A stretch of DNA of 64,000 nucleotides from Verrucomicrobiales bacterium (GTDB taxonomy: Bacteria; Verrucomicrobiota; Verrucomicrobiia; Limisphaerales; J093): contig JABTUJ010000035.1 of the NCBI GenBank assembly GCA_015075445.1, forward strand, positions 1-64,000. The letters are read 5' to 3'. Shown piece by piece: positions 45,123 through 54,652 of this stretch. The stretch's first letter is position 1. Every line of letters starts with the position of its first letter. Both the position numbers and the translations under genes were made by a program. The notes under the pieces were generated by a model. That model made no database searches. It was not told the DNA's origin and worked only from the letters and a program-made list of their open reading frames with translations.

Positions 45123-46099
45123 AAATCACTGTGCTTGGCATGGGTGCCTGGGGCACCGCCCTGGGGAAGCTGCTCCTCGAGGACGGCCACGAGCTCACCC
45201 TCTGGGATTGGGACCAGCCCAACTTGCGCCGCGTCGCCGAGACCGGTCGCAACGAGAAATACCTGCCCGGCTTCGCCCTGGGGAGCGGGTTTCAGGTGGC
45301 GAACGATCCGGAGGCAGCCGCGCGGGAGGGTGAGGTCATGGTGTTGGCGACACGTTCGAGTGCGCTGCGCGAGGTCAGCGGCCGGTTGGCGCGTTTCCGG
45401 GGGATCGTGGTCAGTGTGACCAAGGGGATCGAGTTCGAGACTGGGCTGACCATGAGCGGTGTGCTGCAGGAGACCCTGCCAGCGGGCCGGGTGGTGGCGC
45501 TTTCGGGTCCCACGCTGGCCGTCGAGGTGGCCCGCGGCATCCCGACGGCGGCGGTGGCAGGCAGTGCCGATGCGGAGGCCGCGCGGGCGGTTCAGGGACT
45601 GCTGCACCGGCCGACCTTCCGGGTGTACACCAGCCCGGACATTCTGGGGGTCGAGTTGGGGGGCGCGCTCAAGAATGTCATCGCCATTGCCGCCGGGGTG
45701 TGCGACGGCCTGGGTTTTGGCGACAACGCGAAGGCGGCGCTGGTGACGCGGGCGTTGGCCGAGATGCGGCGGCTGGGGGTGGCGTGCGGCGCGCAACCGG
45801 AGACGTTCAGCGGTCTGAGCGGGCTGGGGGATCTGGTGGTCACCTGTTTTTCCTCGCTGAGTCGCAACCACACGCTTGGGGAGCGGCTGGGCCGCGGGGA
45901 GGCGCTGGAGAGCATCCTGGCCGGGTCCGTGGCCGTGGCGGAGGGCCATCCCACGGCCCGCGCGGCACGGCAGTTGGCGCAGCGACATGGGGTGCCAACG
46001 CCGGTGTTGGACGAGGTGTACGCGATGCTCTACGAGGGGAAGAACCCGCAACAAGCCTTGCAGGACCTGACCCGACGGGGGTCGAAAGCCGAGGACTGA
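45119..46099 (+). CDS. gpsA: NAD(P)-dependent glycerol-3-phosphate dehydrogenase
   Basis: A 326-residue cytoplasmic enzyme reducing dihydroxyacetone phosphate to sn-glycerol-3-phosphate for phospholipid synthesis. It has the Rossmann motif GMGAWGTALGKLL, the VVSVTKGIEF and LSGPTLAVEVARGIPTA stretches, the catalytic-lysine region ELGGALKNVIAIAAG, and GLSGLGDLVVTCFSSLSRNHTLGERLG. It is translationally coupled to plsY. Confidence 0.97.
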   Translation: MKITVLGMGAWGTALGKLLLEDGHELTLWDWDQPNLRRVAETGRNEKYLPGFALGSGFQVANDPEAAAREGEVMVLATRSSALREVSGRLARFRGIVVSVTKGIEFETGLTMSGVLQETLPAGRVVALSGPTLAVEVARGIPTAAVAGSADAEAARAVQGLLHRPTFRVYTSPDILGVELGGALKNVIAIAAGVCDGLGFGDNAKAALVTRALAEMRRLGVACGAQPETFSGLSGLGDLVVTCFSSLSRNHTLGERLGRGEALESILAGSVAVAEGHPTARAARQLAQRHGVPTPVLDEVYAMLYEGKNPQQALQDLTRRGSKAED

Positions 46100-46134
46100 G
46101 GGCGGGGTTGCGTGTAAATCTCCACCCACTGTGA

Positions 46135-46231
46135 GCGCCAAACGTGAGGAGGCCCGGAAGGTATCCCTGGCCCGAAAACGCCTCCTCACGTCGGCGCCTA
46201 CGCTCTGAACGCCTCTGACGTCAGCGCCTAC
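46135..46231. repeat. Palindromic repeat, GCCGACGTGAGGAGGCG family
   Basis: A left arm (46135-46153) with a degenerate core is answered by inverted arms at 46179-46201 (CGCCTCCTCACGTCGGCGCC) and 46210-46231 (CGCCTCTGACGTCAGCGCCT). It lies directly after gpsA. Confidence 0.85.
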
Positions 46232-46287
46232 AGTCCGAGCGGATTGGACGGCGGGGGTTGGGGGAGTGATAATGCCCTCAGATCACG

Positions 46288-47515
46288 ATGAAGGTGAAAC
46301 GCTTGGACGGGAAGGCCGCGGTGCGACTGGCGGCGGGACTGATCCTGGGATGGCTTCCGCAGGATGGCATCTGCGTGCAGCCAACCATGTGTATCTGACC
46401 GACGTGCCCGATTACGAATGGCATGCGGGCTGTTTCGGAACCGCGACTGGCAACCTGATGGGGTTCTGGGATCGCCACGGTTTTCCGGATTTCTACACGG
46501 GCCCAACCGCCGGGGGTGAAGCACCGTTGACCAGTCAACCGCCGAATCGCGGGATTCAAGCGCTGTAGGCCAGCCGGGCGGGTCGCGACGGCCGGCCGGC
46601 CGACCAACCGGGGCACGAGGACGATACTGTGGACTATGAATCGACGGCTCCCGATCCCTACGTGACGGCCGGGCGGGAGGAGCATCCGCCTGATTGCCTT
46701 GGGGACTTCATCGGGTTGAGCCAAAAGAAGTGGCAGAACCTGGGGGGCGAGTGCGACGGCAACGTGGATGGTTACTGCTTCACCTATTGGGATCCCACGG
46801 GGGCGCGCCGGTGGAACTACGAGCCGGGACCGGAGGCGGGGTTGCCGGCGGTGGACCTGGCGTCGGGCCTGCGGGCGTGGACGGCCTGGCGGGGTTTCGA
46901 GGCGGATGTGTTCACGCAACTGGCGGACTTCAACCCGCAGGTGTCGCCGGGCGCGGGGTTCCGGTATGCCGATCTGCGGGCGGAAATTGATGCCGGCTAT
47001 CCGGTGCTGGTGTGGCTGCAGAACTACGACGAGTATTCGCGGCCGCTGTACGAGATGCCGCGAGCGAACCCGAATCTGCACGGCATGTTGATCCACGGGT
47101 ACTACGTGGACGAGGCGGGGACCGAGCGGGTGTATGTGCGGAACAGTTGGGGGGACAGCCAGTGGGACATGTTCCGCGAAGGAAACGGGTGTCCTGGACG
47201 CCGACGCTGCCGGTGTATCTGCCGGTGCGAGGTGTGATCGGATACCGCCCCAAACCGCGGCTCACGGAGGTGGAGCGGGCGGGCGATGCGCTGGTGCTGC
47301 GATGGCAGGGGCCGTCGGCGCAGCTTCACGATGTCGAGACCGGAACCACCCGGGATCTTCACTGGTACGTCGTCGAAAGGCGGGCCGCGATTGACTCCGG
47401 GGACTTTGAGCTGGTGACCGAACCCGCCGTGGCGCGGGAAGCCACGGTGCCGCTGCTCTCCGAGGGGGCAGGTTTCTACCGGGTACGGCTGGTGCCGCCG
47501 CCGTCCTCCGACTAG
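46288..47515 (+). pseudogene. Decayed secreted C39-like cysteine peptidase family gene
   Basis: Three lesions break one gene. The ATG at 46288 starts a signal peptide (MKVKRLDGKAAVRLAAGLI) whose frame ends soon after. The mature part continues in another frame (ANHVYLTDVPDYEWHAGC, with the cysteine in FGTATGNLMGFWDRHG). A TAG at 46566-46568 replaces what is probably a Trp codon (GIQAL*ASRAG), after which the same frame continues with TVDYESTAPDPYVTAGREEH and HGMLIHGYYVDEAGTERVYVRNSWGDS. A frameshift near 47187 moves the C-terminal part (YLPVRGVIGYRPKPRL...GFYRVRLVPPPSS) to a third frame. The His (HGMLIHGY) and Asn/Trp (NSWGD) regions resemble papain-like or C39-like active sites. Confidence 0.78.
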
Positions 47516-47525
47516 ACCGACGGGT

Positions 47526-48263
47526 TCAGAACAACCGCGGGTAAGCCGCGCGGACGGCGCCGACGTTCTCGGCGATGATGAGGAGGAAGCGACGCTCGAA
47601 CTCGGCCCAGTCGTCCGTGGCGGGCGCGGCGGACGCGGGGGGACTGCCGGGACGTTCCATGACCACGGCGGCGAGCTTGCCGGAGGTGATGGCGGCCTCG
47701 ACCCCCTCCCAACCGCCGAGCATGCGGAGATCGGGAAAGAGGAGCGCCAGAACAGGCTCGGGATGTTGCCAGAGCTCGAGGGCGGCCAGGTTGGCCGGGA
47801 CGCCGATGAGGCTCACAAGCACGTCGGCCCCGGGATGTTGGGCGAGGAGTTCGTCCCAGGCGCGGTCGGTCTGGAGGAAGCTGAGCGGCGTCTTGGTTTC
47901 GGGATCCATCGGGAGGCGCTCGGGATGGGTGAGGGCCTCGGGACGCAGCGCAGGGGGAAACACGCCCAGGAGTTGGATGCGATCCCCCCACCCGCGAGAA
48001 AGGCCGGCCAGGGCGGCCTGCTCGAACTGACGGATCTCCTCCGCAGCCCCGGGCAGGGCGACGAACGGGTTCGAGACGACGATCACGCGGCGGGCGGGGA
48101 ATTGGCGGGCGAGCGATTCACCGAGGACGCGCGCGGCGATTTCCCGGTGCTGCGCGGCCCGGTTACGCAGCGCCTGGTCCGGGGAAGGTGTGAACCAGCG
48201 CCAGGCCAGGGCCGCGCCGAGAAGGCCGGCGAGAACCCACGCTGCCTTCGGGGAAATACGCAT
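47526..48263 (-). CDS. Uncharacterised membrane-anchored or exported protein
   Basis: A 245-residue protein with one N-terminal hydrophobic segment (AAWVLAGLLGAALAWRWF), so anchored or secreted. The rest alternates beta-like hydrophobic strands and helices (RRVIVVSNPFVAL, GADVLVSLIGVPANLAAL, PVLALLFPDLRML, KLAAVVMERPGS). This could be a Rossmann-like or periplasmic-binding fold. I cannot name a family. It lies 51 bp downstream of the pseudopilin gene on the same strand and may be co-expressed with it. Confidence 0.65.
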   Translation of the reverse strand: MRISPKAAWVLAGLLGAALAWRWFTPSPDQALRNRAAQHREIAARVLGESLARQFPARRVIVVSNPFVALPGAAEEIRQFEQAALAGLSRGWGDRIQLLGVFPPALRPEALTHPERLPMDPETKTPLSFLQTDRAWDELLAQHPGADVLVSLIGVPANLAALELWQHPEPVLALLFPDLRMLGGWEGVEAAITSGKLAAVVMERPGSPPASAAPATDDWAEFERRFLLIIAENVGAVRAAYPRLF

Positions 48264-48314
48264 CGAGTGCTGGGTTGAACGAGGTCAAGGGAGCGGGGAG
48301 CGGCGCGCGGCAGC

Positions 48315-48959
48315 TCAGAAATACCCCGGCGCAGTGTCCGTTTCGTAGAGGGCGGTGATCCCGAGGTTCTCGAGACGGCGGCGGGCGGCGGCCTCGGCGT
48401 GGCCATCGAGGAAAAGGCCGTTGGCACGGAGCTGGTGGCGGGCGTGCACCTCGTTTTCACTCGCGACCCGGAAGTAATAGAACTGCTGGGCCTTGACGCC
48501 TTTGCGGCCCTGGCTGGTGGTGTCCGCGACGTGGAGGTACTCGGTGGGCTGAGGGACAGCGTCGAGGTTCAGGACTTCCCCGAAGGCGCCGCGGACGTAA
48601 TTGGTGGGCGGATCGAAACGGACGCCGAAGGTGCGGTACCAGTTCGTGAGCTCGCGTGGAGGATAGGCGGGGCAGAGGAAGATCTCGGGAGGGCGGAGGT
48701 CCTGGTTGGTGCTGAGGGAACTGGCCCACGTGGTGCCGGGGGTGAGGGGGAAGTTGAGCTGGAAAAGGCCGCGGTGATCCTGGGCGTAGAGGAGGGTGGC
48801 GACGCCGATCTGGCGGAGCTGATTGAGGCACTGCACCTGGCGGGCGCGGGCCTTGGCCTGGCTGATGGCTGGCATGAGGAGGCTGGCCAGGATGGCGATG
48901 ATGGCGATCACCACCAACAGCTCGATCAACGTAAAGGCCCTGGCCGAGGATCTTGGCAT
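48315..48959 (-). CDS. Type II secretion-like pseudopilin (prepilin-type N-terminal cleavage/methylation protein)
   Basis: A 214-residue protein with the class III signal [25 protein letters not shown] at the N-terminus. The expected prepilin peptidase site is before Phe9, with Glu at mature position 5; Ala instead of Gly precedes the cut. The helix continues as [21 protein letters not shown]. The C-terminal [12 protein letters not shown] motif is the usual ending of the large verrucomicrobial/planctomycetal pseudopilin families. These genomes carry many such genes, so assignment to one secretion system is not possible. Confidence 0.92.
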   Translation of the reverse strand: MPRSSARAFTLIELLVVIAIIAILASLLMPAISQAKARARQVQCLNQLRQIGVATLLYAQDHRGLFQLNFPLTPGTTWASSLSTNQDLRPPEIFLCPAYPPRELTNWYRTFGVRFDPPTNYVRGAFGEVLNLDAVPQPTEYLHVADTTSQGRKGVKAQQFYYFRVASENEVHARHQLRANGLFLDGHAEAAARRRLENLGITALYETDTAPGYF

Positions 48960-49104
48960 GGCAACGGAGGACGCGGCGTCCGGTCGCCGTGGCTTTTGCC
49001 TCGCCGGTGTCGCGCGCTCCGGGCTACAGTACGCGGCGCCCGGGATGGGTCAACCGCGCGGCGGAACCTGATCCCTCCGGGCGGATGGCAGCCGCCGGAA
49101 CGCG

Positions 49105-50550
49105 ATGCAGTTCAATTCCGTTGTCTTTCTGAAGTTCTTCGCGGCGTTTCTGCTGCTCTACCATCTGGTACGTGGCCACCGCGGGGCGCGGAACTGGCTG
49201 GTGGTGGTGGGCAGCTACACGTTTTACGGCTGGTGGGACTACCGGTTTCTGGCCCTGCTGCTCGCCTCGAGCCTGCTCGACTATGCCGTGGGGCTGCGAC
49301 TCGAGGCGACGTCCGCGGCACCGGCCCGCCGGCGATGGGTGATGCTGAGCCTGGCTGGGAACCTCGGCATCCTGGGCGTGTTCAAGTACTGCGGGTTCTT
49401 TGTGGACTCGCTGGCGGAGGTGCTGACAGCGCTGGGTTTCCGCGCGGACCTGCCGACGTTGCACCTGGTGCTGCCCGTCGGCATCTCGTTCTACACCTTC
49501 CAGACGTTGAGCTACACGCTGGACGTGTACCGGCGGCAGATGGTGGCGACGCGCGATCTGGGGGCGTTTCTGGCGTACGTGTCGTTCTTTCCGCAACTCG
49601 TGGCGGGGCCGATCGAGCGGGCGAGCGCACTGCTGCCGCAGTTTATGCAGCCGCGGGTCATCACGCGGTCACACCTCGAGGAGGGCGGGTGGCTGGTGCT
49701 TTGGGGCCTGTTCAAGAAGGTGGTGGTGGCGGACAACCTGGCGCCACTGGTCGAGATGGCCTTCGAACATCCCACGCCGTCCGGGCCGCTGGTGGTGTTG
49801 GGGACGGTGGCTTTTGGCTTCCAGATCTACGCGGACTTCTCGGGCTACTCCGACCTGGCGCGGGGCCTGGCGCGGCTGTTGGGGTTCGAGCTGCGCTGGA
49901 ACTTCCGTCTCCCGTACGGCGCGGGCAATGTGCGCGAATTTTGGCGGCGCTGGCACATCAGTCTTTCCACGTGGCTGCGGGACTACCTTTACATCAGCCT
50001 GGGCGGGAACCGGCGGGGCCCGGCGCGGACGCGGCTGAACCTGCTGCTCACCATGGTGCTGGGCGGCTTGTGGCACGGCGCGGCCTGGCATTTTGTGGCC
50101 TGGGGTCTGTGGCATGGTCTGGGGCTGCTCGGGCACCGGCTTTGGGAATCGTCCCGGCCGCGGCGAACCGTGCTCGCGGTACCGGACGGCCACGGTGCAG
50201 GCTGGAAGCCCGCACCACCCTGGAGTGGGTTGGGATGGCTGCTGACGATCGCGTTCGTGTTCTACGGTTGGCTGCTGTTCCGCGCGCCGTCGCTCGGCCA
50301 CGCCTGGGTCATGACGAAGGCGCTGAGTGACTGGAGCTCGCCGGTGTGGCTGGGGAGTTACGGGATCAGCCTGGTGGCGTTCGCGGCCCCGCTCGTCGCC
50401 ATGCAGGTCTGGCAGGCACGCCGCGGCGACCTGCTGGTGGCCCTCACGCTCCCCGGCTGGGGACGGGCGCTGCTTCAGGGGGCGCTGCTGGTGGGGGTGC
50501 TCTTGTTCTGGGAAAAGGGCGTGACGCCTTTCATCTACTTCCAGTTTTGA
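49105..50550 (+). CDS. MBOAT-family O-acyltransferase (AlgI-like)
   Basis: A 481-residue polytopic membrane protein with about ten segments. It has the AlgI/MBOAT hallmarks: LPVGISFYTFQTLSYTLDVYRR, FFPQLVAGPIERA, QIYADFSGYSDLARGLARLLGF and the catalytic histidine in VLGGLWHGAAWHF. These proteins move acetyl groups across the membrane for O-acetylation of polysaccharide. An unusual loop (VLAVPDGHGAGWKPAPPWSG) is encoded by the dispersed repeat at 50194-50223. It is followed, with TGATG overlap, by an SGNH-like partner, the usual AlgI + AlgJ/X type pairing. Confidence 0.94.
   Translation: MQFNSVVFLKFFAAFLLLYHLVRGHRGARNWLVVVGSYTFYGWWDYRFLALLLASSLLDYAVGLRLEATSAAPARRRWVMLSLAGNLGILGVFKYCGFFVDSLAEVLTALGFRADLPTLHLVLPVGISFYTFQTLSYTLDVYRRQMVATRDLGAFLAYVSFFPQLVAGPIERASALLPQFMQPRVITRSHLEEGGWLVLWGLFKKVVVADNLAPLVEMAFEHPTPSGPLVVLGTVAFGFQIYADFSGYSDLARGLARLLGFELRWNFRLPYGAGNVREFWRRWHISLSTWLRDYLYISLGGNRRGPARTRLNLLLTMVLGGLWHGAAWHFVAWGLWHGLGLLGHRLWESSRPRRTVLAVPDGHGAGWKPAPPWSGLGWLLTIAFVFYGWLLFRAPSLGHAWVMTKALSDWSSPVWLGSYGISLVAFAAPLVAMQVWQARRGDLLVALTLPGWGRALLQGALLVGVLLFWEKGVTPFIYFQF
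50194..50223. repeat. GCAGGC-palindrome repeat inside the MBOAT gene
   Basis: GGTGCAGGCTGGAAGCCCGC followed by ACCACCCTGG; it matches the core of the copies at 37071 and 51589 and is read through in frame as a protein loop. Confidence 0.75.
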
Positions 50551-51641
50551 TGACGAGTCACGAATACCGGTTTGCGCGGCAGGACGTTGTCCGGCTGGCC
50601 GGCGGGCCGCTGCTGGTGGTGGCGTTGTTTGCCGCGGCCCTGCAGGGGCTGGCGTGGCTGGGCTGGCTGCCCCGTCCCTGGCCGGCGCTGGACATGGACC
50701 GGGTCGTGCTGTTGCACCAGGCCGAGGCGAGCCGTTCCGGAGCGGTGGCGGACCTGGTGCTGGTGGGGGATTCGTCGTGCCTGATGAATGTGGACGCGGT
50801 GCGGCTGGGGGAGCGGCTGGGGATCGAGGTGTTGAACCTGGGAACCCTGAGCTACGTGGATGTCGAGACCCACGGTCGGTTGCTGGCGACTTTTGCCGCC
50901 ACGCACCCGGGTGAGCCCGGGGCGGCGGTGTTGCTGCTGCATCCCCATCGCCTCCGGCTGAGACCGGGGGACCGCTATCACACGGAAGTGCTGCAAAGCC
51001 ATCTGGAAGGGCGCGACCCGTTGGCTGCCTTCACGGAGGCGGGGCGTTTGGGCCGTTGGCTTGGGCTGGAGTCATGGCGCGAGCGGGTCTTGTCCCGGGT
51101 CTTGCCCTGGCCGCTGCAGGGTGCGTATCGGGTCCGGTACGGCTTCACGCACGATCTCTGGCGGCACCTCGAGGCGAACCGCGGCAGCGCGGTGGATCCG
51201 AACCGCTACGAGGCAGGGAAGGCACCGGGGGGTGCCGAGTACCGCCTTGCGCCGGGGTTGGAGGCGGAAAGCCGCGCGTTCCGGCGGCTGGTGCCGGAGA
51301 ACACGGTTCTGTGGGCGGGAGTCACACCCGTGCCGGCGGATGAGGTCTCGGTTGCCCCAGGTTCCGCGGCGCGGCCGACGGCGGACGGGGATCGCACGGG
51401 CTTGGGGGGCGTTGGAAAGGCCTTACTCGACGGCTGGTCCGAGTGGCTGAGGCCGGTCGAGCCGTTGGCCGGACTGCCGTTCGCCCTGCCGTCCGACTGG
51501 TTTGCCAGCAGCACGCATCTGAACGCCGCGGGGCGGGAGCGATACACGGATCTTCTGGCGGAAGAGCTGCGGGGACGACTTGGGAAGCGGCAGGCTAGAA
51601 GCCTGCACCACGAGTCCGGGGAGAGTGTTGCCGCGGAATAG
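50550..51641 (+). CDS. SGNH-hydrolase-like partner of the MBOAT protein
   Basis: A 363-residue protein with one N-terminal membrane anchor (LAGGPLLVVALFAAALQGLAWL). An SGNH-type block I, ADLVLVGDSSCLMNV, has the GDS serine, and block V-like SSTHLNAAGRERYTDLLAEEL has the histidine. AlgJ/AlgX-like or DltD-like proteins of this form accept the acetyl group from MBOAT proteins and pass it to the polymer outside. Its ATG overlaps the MBOAT stop (TGATG). The last ~20 residues (RQARSLHHESGESVAAE) are translated from a dispersed repeat, so the native C-terminus was probably replaced. Confidence 0.82.
   Translation: MTSHEYRFARQDVVRLAGGPLLVVALFAAALQGLAWLGWLPRPWPALDMDRVVLLHQAEASRSGAVADLVLVGDSSCLMNVDAVRLGERLGIEVLNLGTLSYVDVETHGRLLATFAATHPGEPGAAVLLLHPHRLRLRPGDRYHTEVLQSHLEGRDPLAAFTEAGRLGRWLGLESWRERVLSRVLPWPLQGAYRVRYGFTHDLWRHLEANRGSAVDPNRYEAGKAPGGAEYRLAPGLEAESRAFRRLVPENTVLWAGVTPVPADEVSVAPGSAARPTADGDRTGLGGVGKALLDGWSEWLRPVEPLAGLPFALPSDWFASSTHLNAAGRERYTDLLAEELRGRLGKRQARSLHHESGESVAAE
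51589..51638. repeat. GCAGGC-palindrome repeat at the end of the SGNH gene
   Basis: GCAGGCTAGAAGCCTGCACC followed by ACGAGTCCGGGGAGAGTG. Its GCAGGCT/AGCCTGC arms form a hairpin. The tail (GGGGAGAGTG) also matches the copy at 37071-37117 (AGGGAGAGT). Confidence 0.75.
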
Positions 51642-51642
51642 G

Positions 51643-52254
51643 CTACGCCCCGGCGATCTCGCGACGGAGGTGCTCGAGGAAGTCCGGGTAGGAGTCGACG
51701 GCCTGGAACTGGGGGAATTCGCGCCGGACATTTTCCGGGGCACGGAACAGGAAGCCGACATGGGCCTCGGTGAGCATCGCGGTGTCGTTGTAGGAATCGC
51801 CGCCGGCGATGACGCGGTAGTTGAGGAGCTTGAGGGCGGCGACGGCGCGCTGTTTCTGTTCAGGGATGCGCAGTTGGTAATTCACGACGCGGTCCTGTTC
51901 CACGACGAGGCGATGGCAGAGCAGGGTGGGCCATTCGAGCTGCTGGAGGAGGGGTTGCGCGAACTGCTCGAAGGTGTCTGAGAGAATGATGACCGGGCTG
52001 AGGCGGCGCAGTTCCCGGAGGAAATCGAGGGCACCGGGGAGCGGGTGGAGGGTGCCGATGACGGCCTGGAGGTCGGGGAGTTTCAGGCCGTGCTCGGCGA
52101 GGAGCTGGAGGCGGCCGCGCATCAGGACGTCGTAATCCGGCTCGTCGCGGGTGGTGCGGCGCAGCGCCGGGATGCCGGTTCGTTCGGCGATGGCGATCCA
52201 GATCTCGGGCGTGAGCACGCCTTCCAGGTCAAGGGTGACAATCGACTGCGGCAC
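51643..52254 (-). CDS. thrH: ThrH-type phosphoserine phosphatase/phosphoserine:homoserine phosphotransferase
   Basis: A 203-residue HAD-superfamily enzyme. The N-terminal nucleophile motif is TLDLEGVLTPEIW, nearly the DLEGVLVPEIW of Pseudomonas ThrH rather than the DxDxT of SerB. Motif II is VIILSDTFEQFAQPLL and motif III/IV VIAGGDSYNDTAML. ThrH dephosphorylates phosphoserine and can transfer the phosphate to homoserine, linking serine and threonine synthesis. The start is a GTG at 52252-52254. It is convergent with the SGNH gene, with 1 bp between the stops. Confidence 0.94.
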   Translation of the reverse strand: MPQSIVTLDLEGVLTPEIWIAIAERTGIPALRRTTRDEPDYDVLMRGRLQLLAEHGLKLPDLQAVIGTLHPLPGALDFLRELRRLSPVIILSDTFEQFAQPLLQQLEWPTLLCHRLVVEQDRVVNYQLRIPEQKQRAVAALKLLNYRVIAGGDSYNDTAMLTEAHVGFLFRAPENVRREFPQFQAVDSYPDFLEHLRREIAGA

Positions 52255-52452
52255 GCCGGCATGGTTTCAGCCGGGGGGCGGATTGTCGAGCCCGGGACGG
52301 AGCGTCCGGTTCCACGCGTCCGGTTCCACTTGAACCGCCGGGGTCGCCCCGGCATATTCCCGCCGCGCGCGAGGACACCCTCCGGAAGAGCCTCGGCGTC
52401 CTGGCGCCTGAACCACGGTGCGGGCCCTGCCCGCTCCGCATTCTGTACTGTT

Positions 52453-54321
52453 ATGACCCCTGACAAATACCATCCGCCGGCCGAAGCTGCCGAAGTGCTC
52501 GCCCATTGCCGGCGCCTGACCATTGCCAGCACCAGCGACGAGCTCATCGACCTCGCCTGTGGCGGACCGGGCAGCCAGCACTTCGAGGTGGCCTACGACG
52601 TGCCGGGCAAAGGACGCGTCGTCGAAGCCACCGTGGCGCGCGTCCGCAACGGCGTGGCCGCCAACTATACCGAGGCCTACATGCGCCGACGCGATCCGGA
52701 CTGCATGGTCATCGGGGACGCCCTGCCCACGGACAAAGAGACCTTCCAGCAGCGCTTCGGCGCGGAGTTCGCCCCGCTGCGCCAGCAGACCTTCGAGTGG
52801 TTGAAGAGTCAGGAACTGGCGATGTTCGGCTTTGTGGCCGGCCGGGCGGGCTTCGGCATGGACGCCCTGGTCATCGCGCCCGCCAATGCCGGCTTTTTCG
52901 CCCTCGGCCTCGCCATGCTGCAGGGCATCCTCCCCTACGACGCGATCCCGCCGGGTTTCCTGCCCCGGGCGATCATCTACGTGGCGCCAGTCTTTCGGCA
53001 CACGCACTTCGACGGCCGGCAGGTGGTGGTGCACAACCGGCGCGACGGGCTCCACGAGCTTTTCTCGTACAACCTCTACCCCGGGCCCAGCGCCAAGAAG
53101 GGCATCTACGGCGTCCTCATCGGCCAGGGCGAACGGGAAGGCTGGGTCACCAACCACTGCTCGACCGTCCAGGTCATCACCCCTTACGACAACGTGGTGA
53201 CGATCATGCACGAAGGCGCCAGCGGCGGCGGCAAGAGCGAGATGCTCGAACAAGCCCACCGCGAACCCGACGGCCGCCTTCTGCTGGGCCACAACCTCGT
53301 CACTGGCGAACAACGCTACCTGGAAATCCCGCGCAGTTGCGAACTCCACGCCGTCACGGACGACATGGCCCTCTGCCACCCGTCGCTGCAGGAGGGCAAG
53401 GGCAGGCTCACCCTCATCGACGCCGAGAGCGCCTGGTTCGTGCGCGTCAACCATCTCGAGCACTACGGCACGGACGTGCACCTCGAGAAACTGGCCGCCG
53501 AACCTCCCGTGCCCCTCCTGTTTCTCAGCATCGATGCCGTTCCCGGCGCGCGGGCGCTGGTGTGGGAGCACATCGAGGATGCGCCGGGTCAGCGCTGCCC
53601 CAACCCCCGCCTGATCATCCCGCGCCGCGCCTTCCCGGGGGTCGTCGAAGGTGCGGTGACGGTGGACATCCGCAGCTTTGGGGTGCGCACGCCGCCTTGT
53701 ACCCGGGAGAAGCCCACCTATGGCATCCTGGGCGTGTTTCACATCCTGCCTCCCGCCCTGGCCTGGCTCTGGCGGCTGGTCTCGCCGCGCGGCCACGCGA
53801 ACCCGAGCATCGTCGATACCGCCGGCATGACCAGCGAGGGCGTCGGTTCGTACTGGCCTTTCGCCACCGGGCGGCGGGTGGACCAGGCCAACCTCCTGCT
53901 CAGCCAGTTCGCCGAAAATACCCGGATGCGCCACATCCTGTGCCCCAACCAGCACATCGGCGCCTGGCGCGTCGGGTTCATGCCGCAATGGATTGCGCGT
54001 GAATACCTCGCCCGCCGCGGCGTCGCCCGGTTCCGCCCCGACCAACTCCGGCCGGCGCGCTGCCCGTTGCTGGGCCACACCCTCCACCAGCTCCAGGTCG
54101 AGGGCCGTTTCATCACCCGCTGGTTCCTCCAGGTCGAATCCCAGCCCGAAGTGGGCGAAACCGCCTACGACCAGGGTGCCGAGATCCTGCGCGCCTTCTT
54201 CCACCGGTGCCTGGCTGACTTCCAGGAATCGGACCTCGACCCCCTCGGCCGGCAGATCATCCAGTGCTGCCTGGACAACGGGAAACTCGAAGACTACGAA
54301 CACCTTATCCCGGCCGCGTAA
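52453..54321 (+). CDS. DUF4914 family protein with a PEPCK-like P-loop
   Basis: A 622-residue cytoplasmic protein of the DUF4914 family. A nucleotide-binding loop like that of ATP-dependent phosphoenolpyruvate carboxykinase is at about residues 254-265 (HEGASGGGKSEMLEQ). Strongly conserved-looking stretches include FGMDALVIAPANAGFFALGLAML, YGVLIGQGEREGWVTNHCSTVQV and MRHILCPNQHIGAWRVGFMPQW. Family members occur sporadically across bacteria without a proven reaction. A kinase-like or carboxykinase-like activity is a reasonable guess only. The start is the ATG at 52453. Confidence 0.88.
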   Translation: MTPDKYHPPAEAAEVLAHCRRLTIASTSDELIDLACGGPGSQHFEVAYDVPGKGRVVEATVARVRNGVAANYTEAYMRRRDPDCMVIGDALPTDKETFQQRFGAEFAPLRQQTFEWLKSQELAMFGFVAGRAGFGMDALVIAPANAGFFALGLAMLQGILPYDAIPPGFLPRAIIYVAPVFRHTHFDGRQVVVHNRRDGLHELFSYNLYPGPSAKKGIYGVLIGQGEREGWVTNHCSTVQVITPYDNVVTIMHEGASGGGKSEMLEQAHREPDGRLLLGHNLVTGEQRYLEIPRSCELHAVTDDMALCHPSLQEGKGRLTLIDAESAWFVRVNHLEHYGTDVHLEKLAAEPPVPLLFLSIDAVPGARALVWEHIEDAPGQRCPNPRLIIPRRAFPGVVEGAVTVDIRSFGVRTPPCTREKPTYGILGVFHILPPALAWLWRLVSPRGHANPSIVDTAGMTSEGVGSYWPFATGRRVDQANLLLSQFAENTRMRHILCPNQHIGAWRVGFMPQWIAREYLARRGVARFRPDQLRPARCPLLGHTLHQLQVEGRFITRWFLQVESQPEVGETAYDQGAEILRAFFHRCLADFQESDLDPLGRQIIQCCLDNGKLEDYEHLIPAA

Positions 54322-54652
54322 CCGGCGGTGGCGACCCTGCGCCAGCGCCTGGAGAGTGCGTGCGGTTTGCTGCCGCTTCGCGTGGGGGGATGAACGAAAA
54401 GCGTCGCTGGAAGTCGCCGCACTCCAAACGCTTCGCGTTCCCCGCACGACGGTAGCTTCTGCGCCGCCTGAAACAGGCCGGCCAGGGTCAGCCGGACGCC
54501 CCTGGAATCCTGGAACTTCCTTGAGCTTTGAGCTTTGAACTTTGAACTTTGAGCTTTGTCCTTCGAACTTCGAGCTTTGAACTTTGAGCTTTGAACTTTG
54601 AGCTTTGGCATGGTTTACGCAGACGGTTCGGACGTACGCTGCGAACACCACC
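54322..54652. other. Gene-free stretch with two repeats
   Basis: It holds a dispersed repeat copy at 54397-54430 (inverted relative of 3064-3094) and the 12-unit 7-bp array at 54521-54604. No gene is supported. Confidence 0.7.
54521..54604. repeat. 7-bp tandem repeat array (12 units)
   Basis: Twelve exact 7-bp steps of TTGAGCT, TTGAACT, TTGTCCT, TCGAACT and TCGAGCT, very similar to the array at 10774-10836. Confidence 0.9.
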
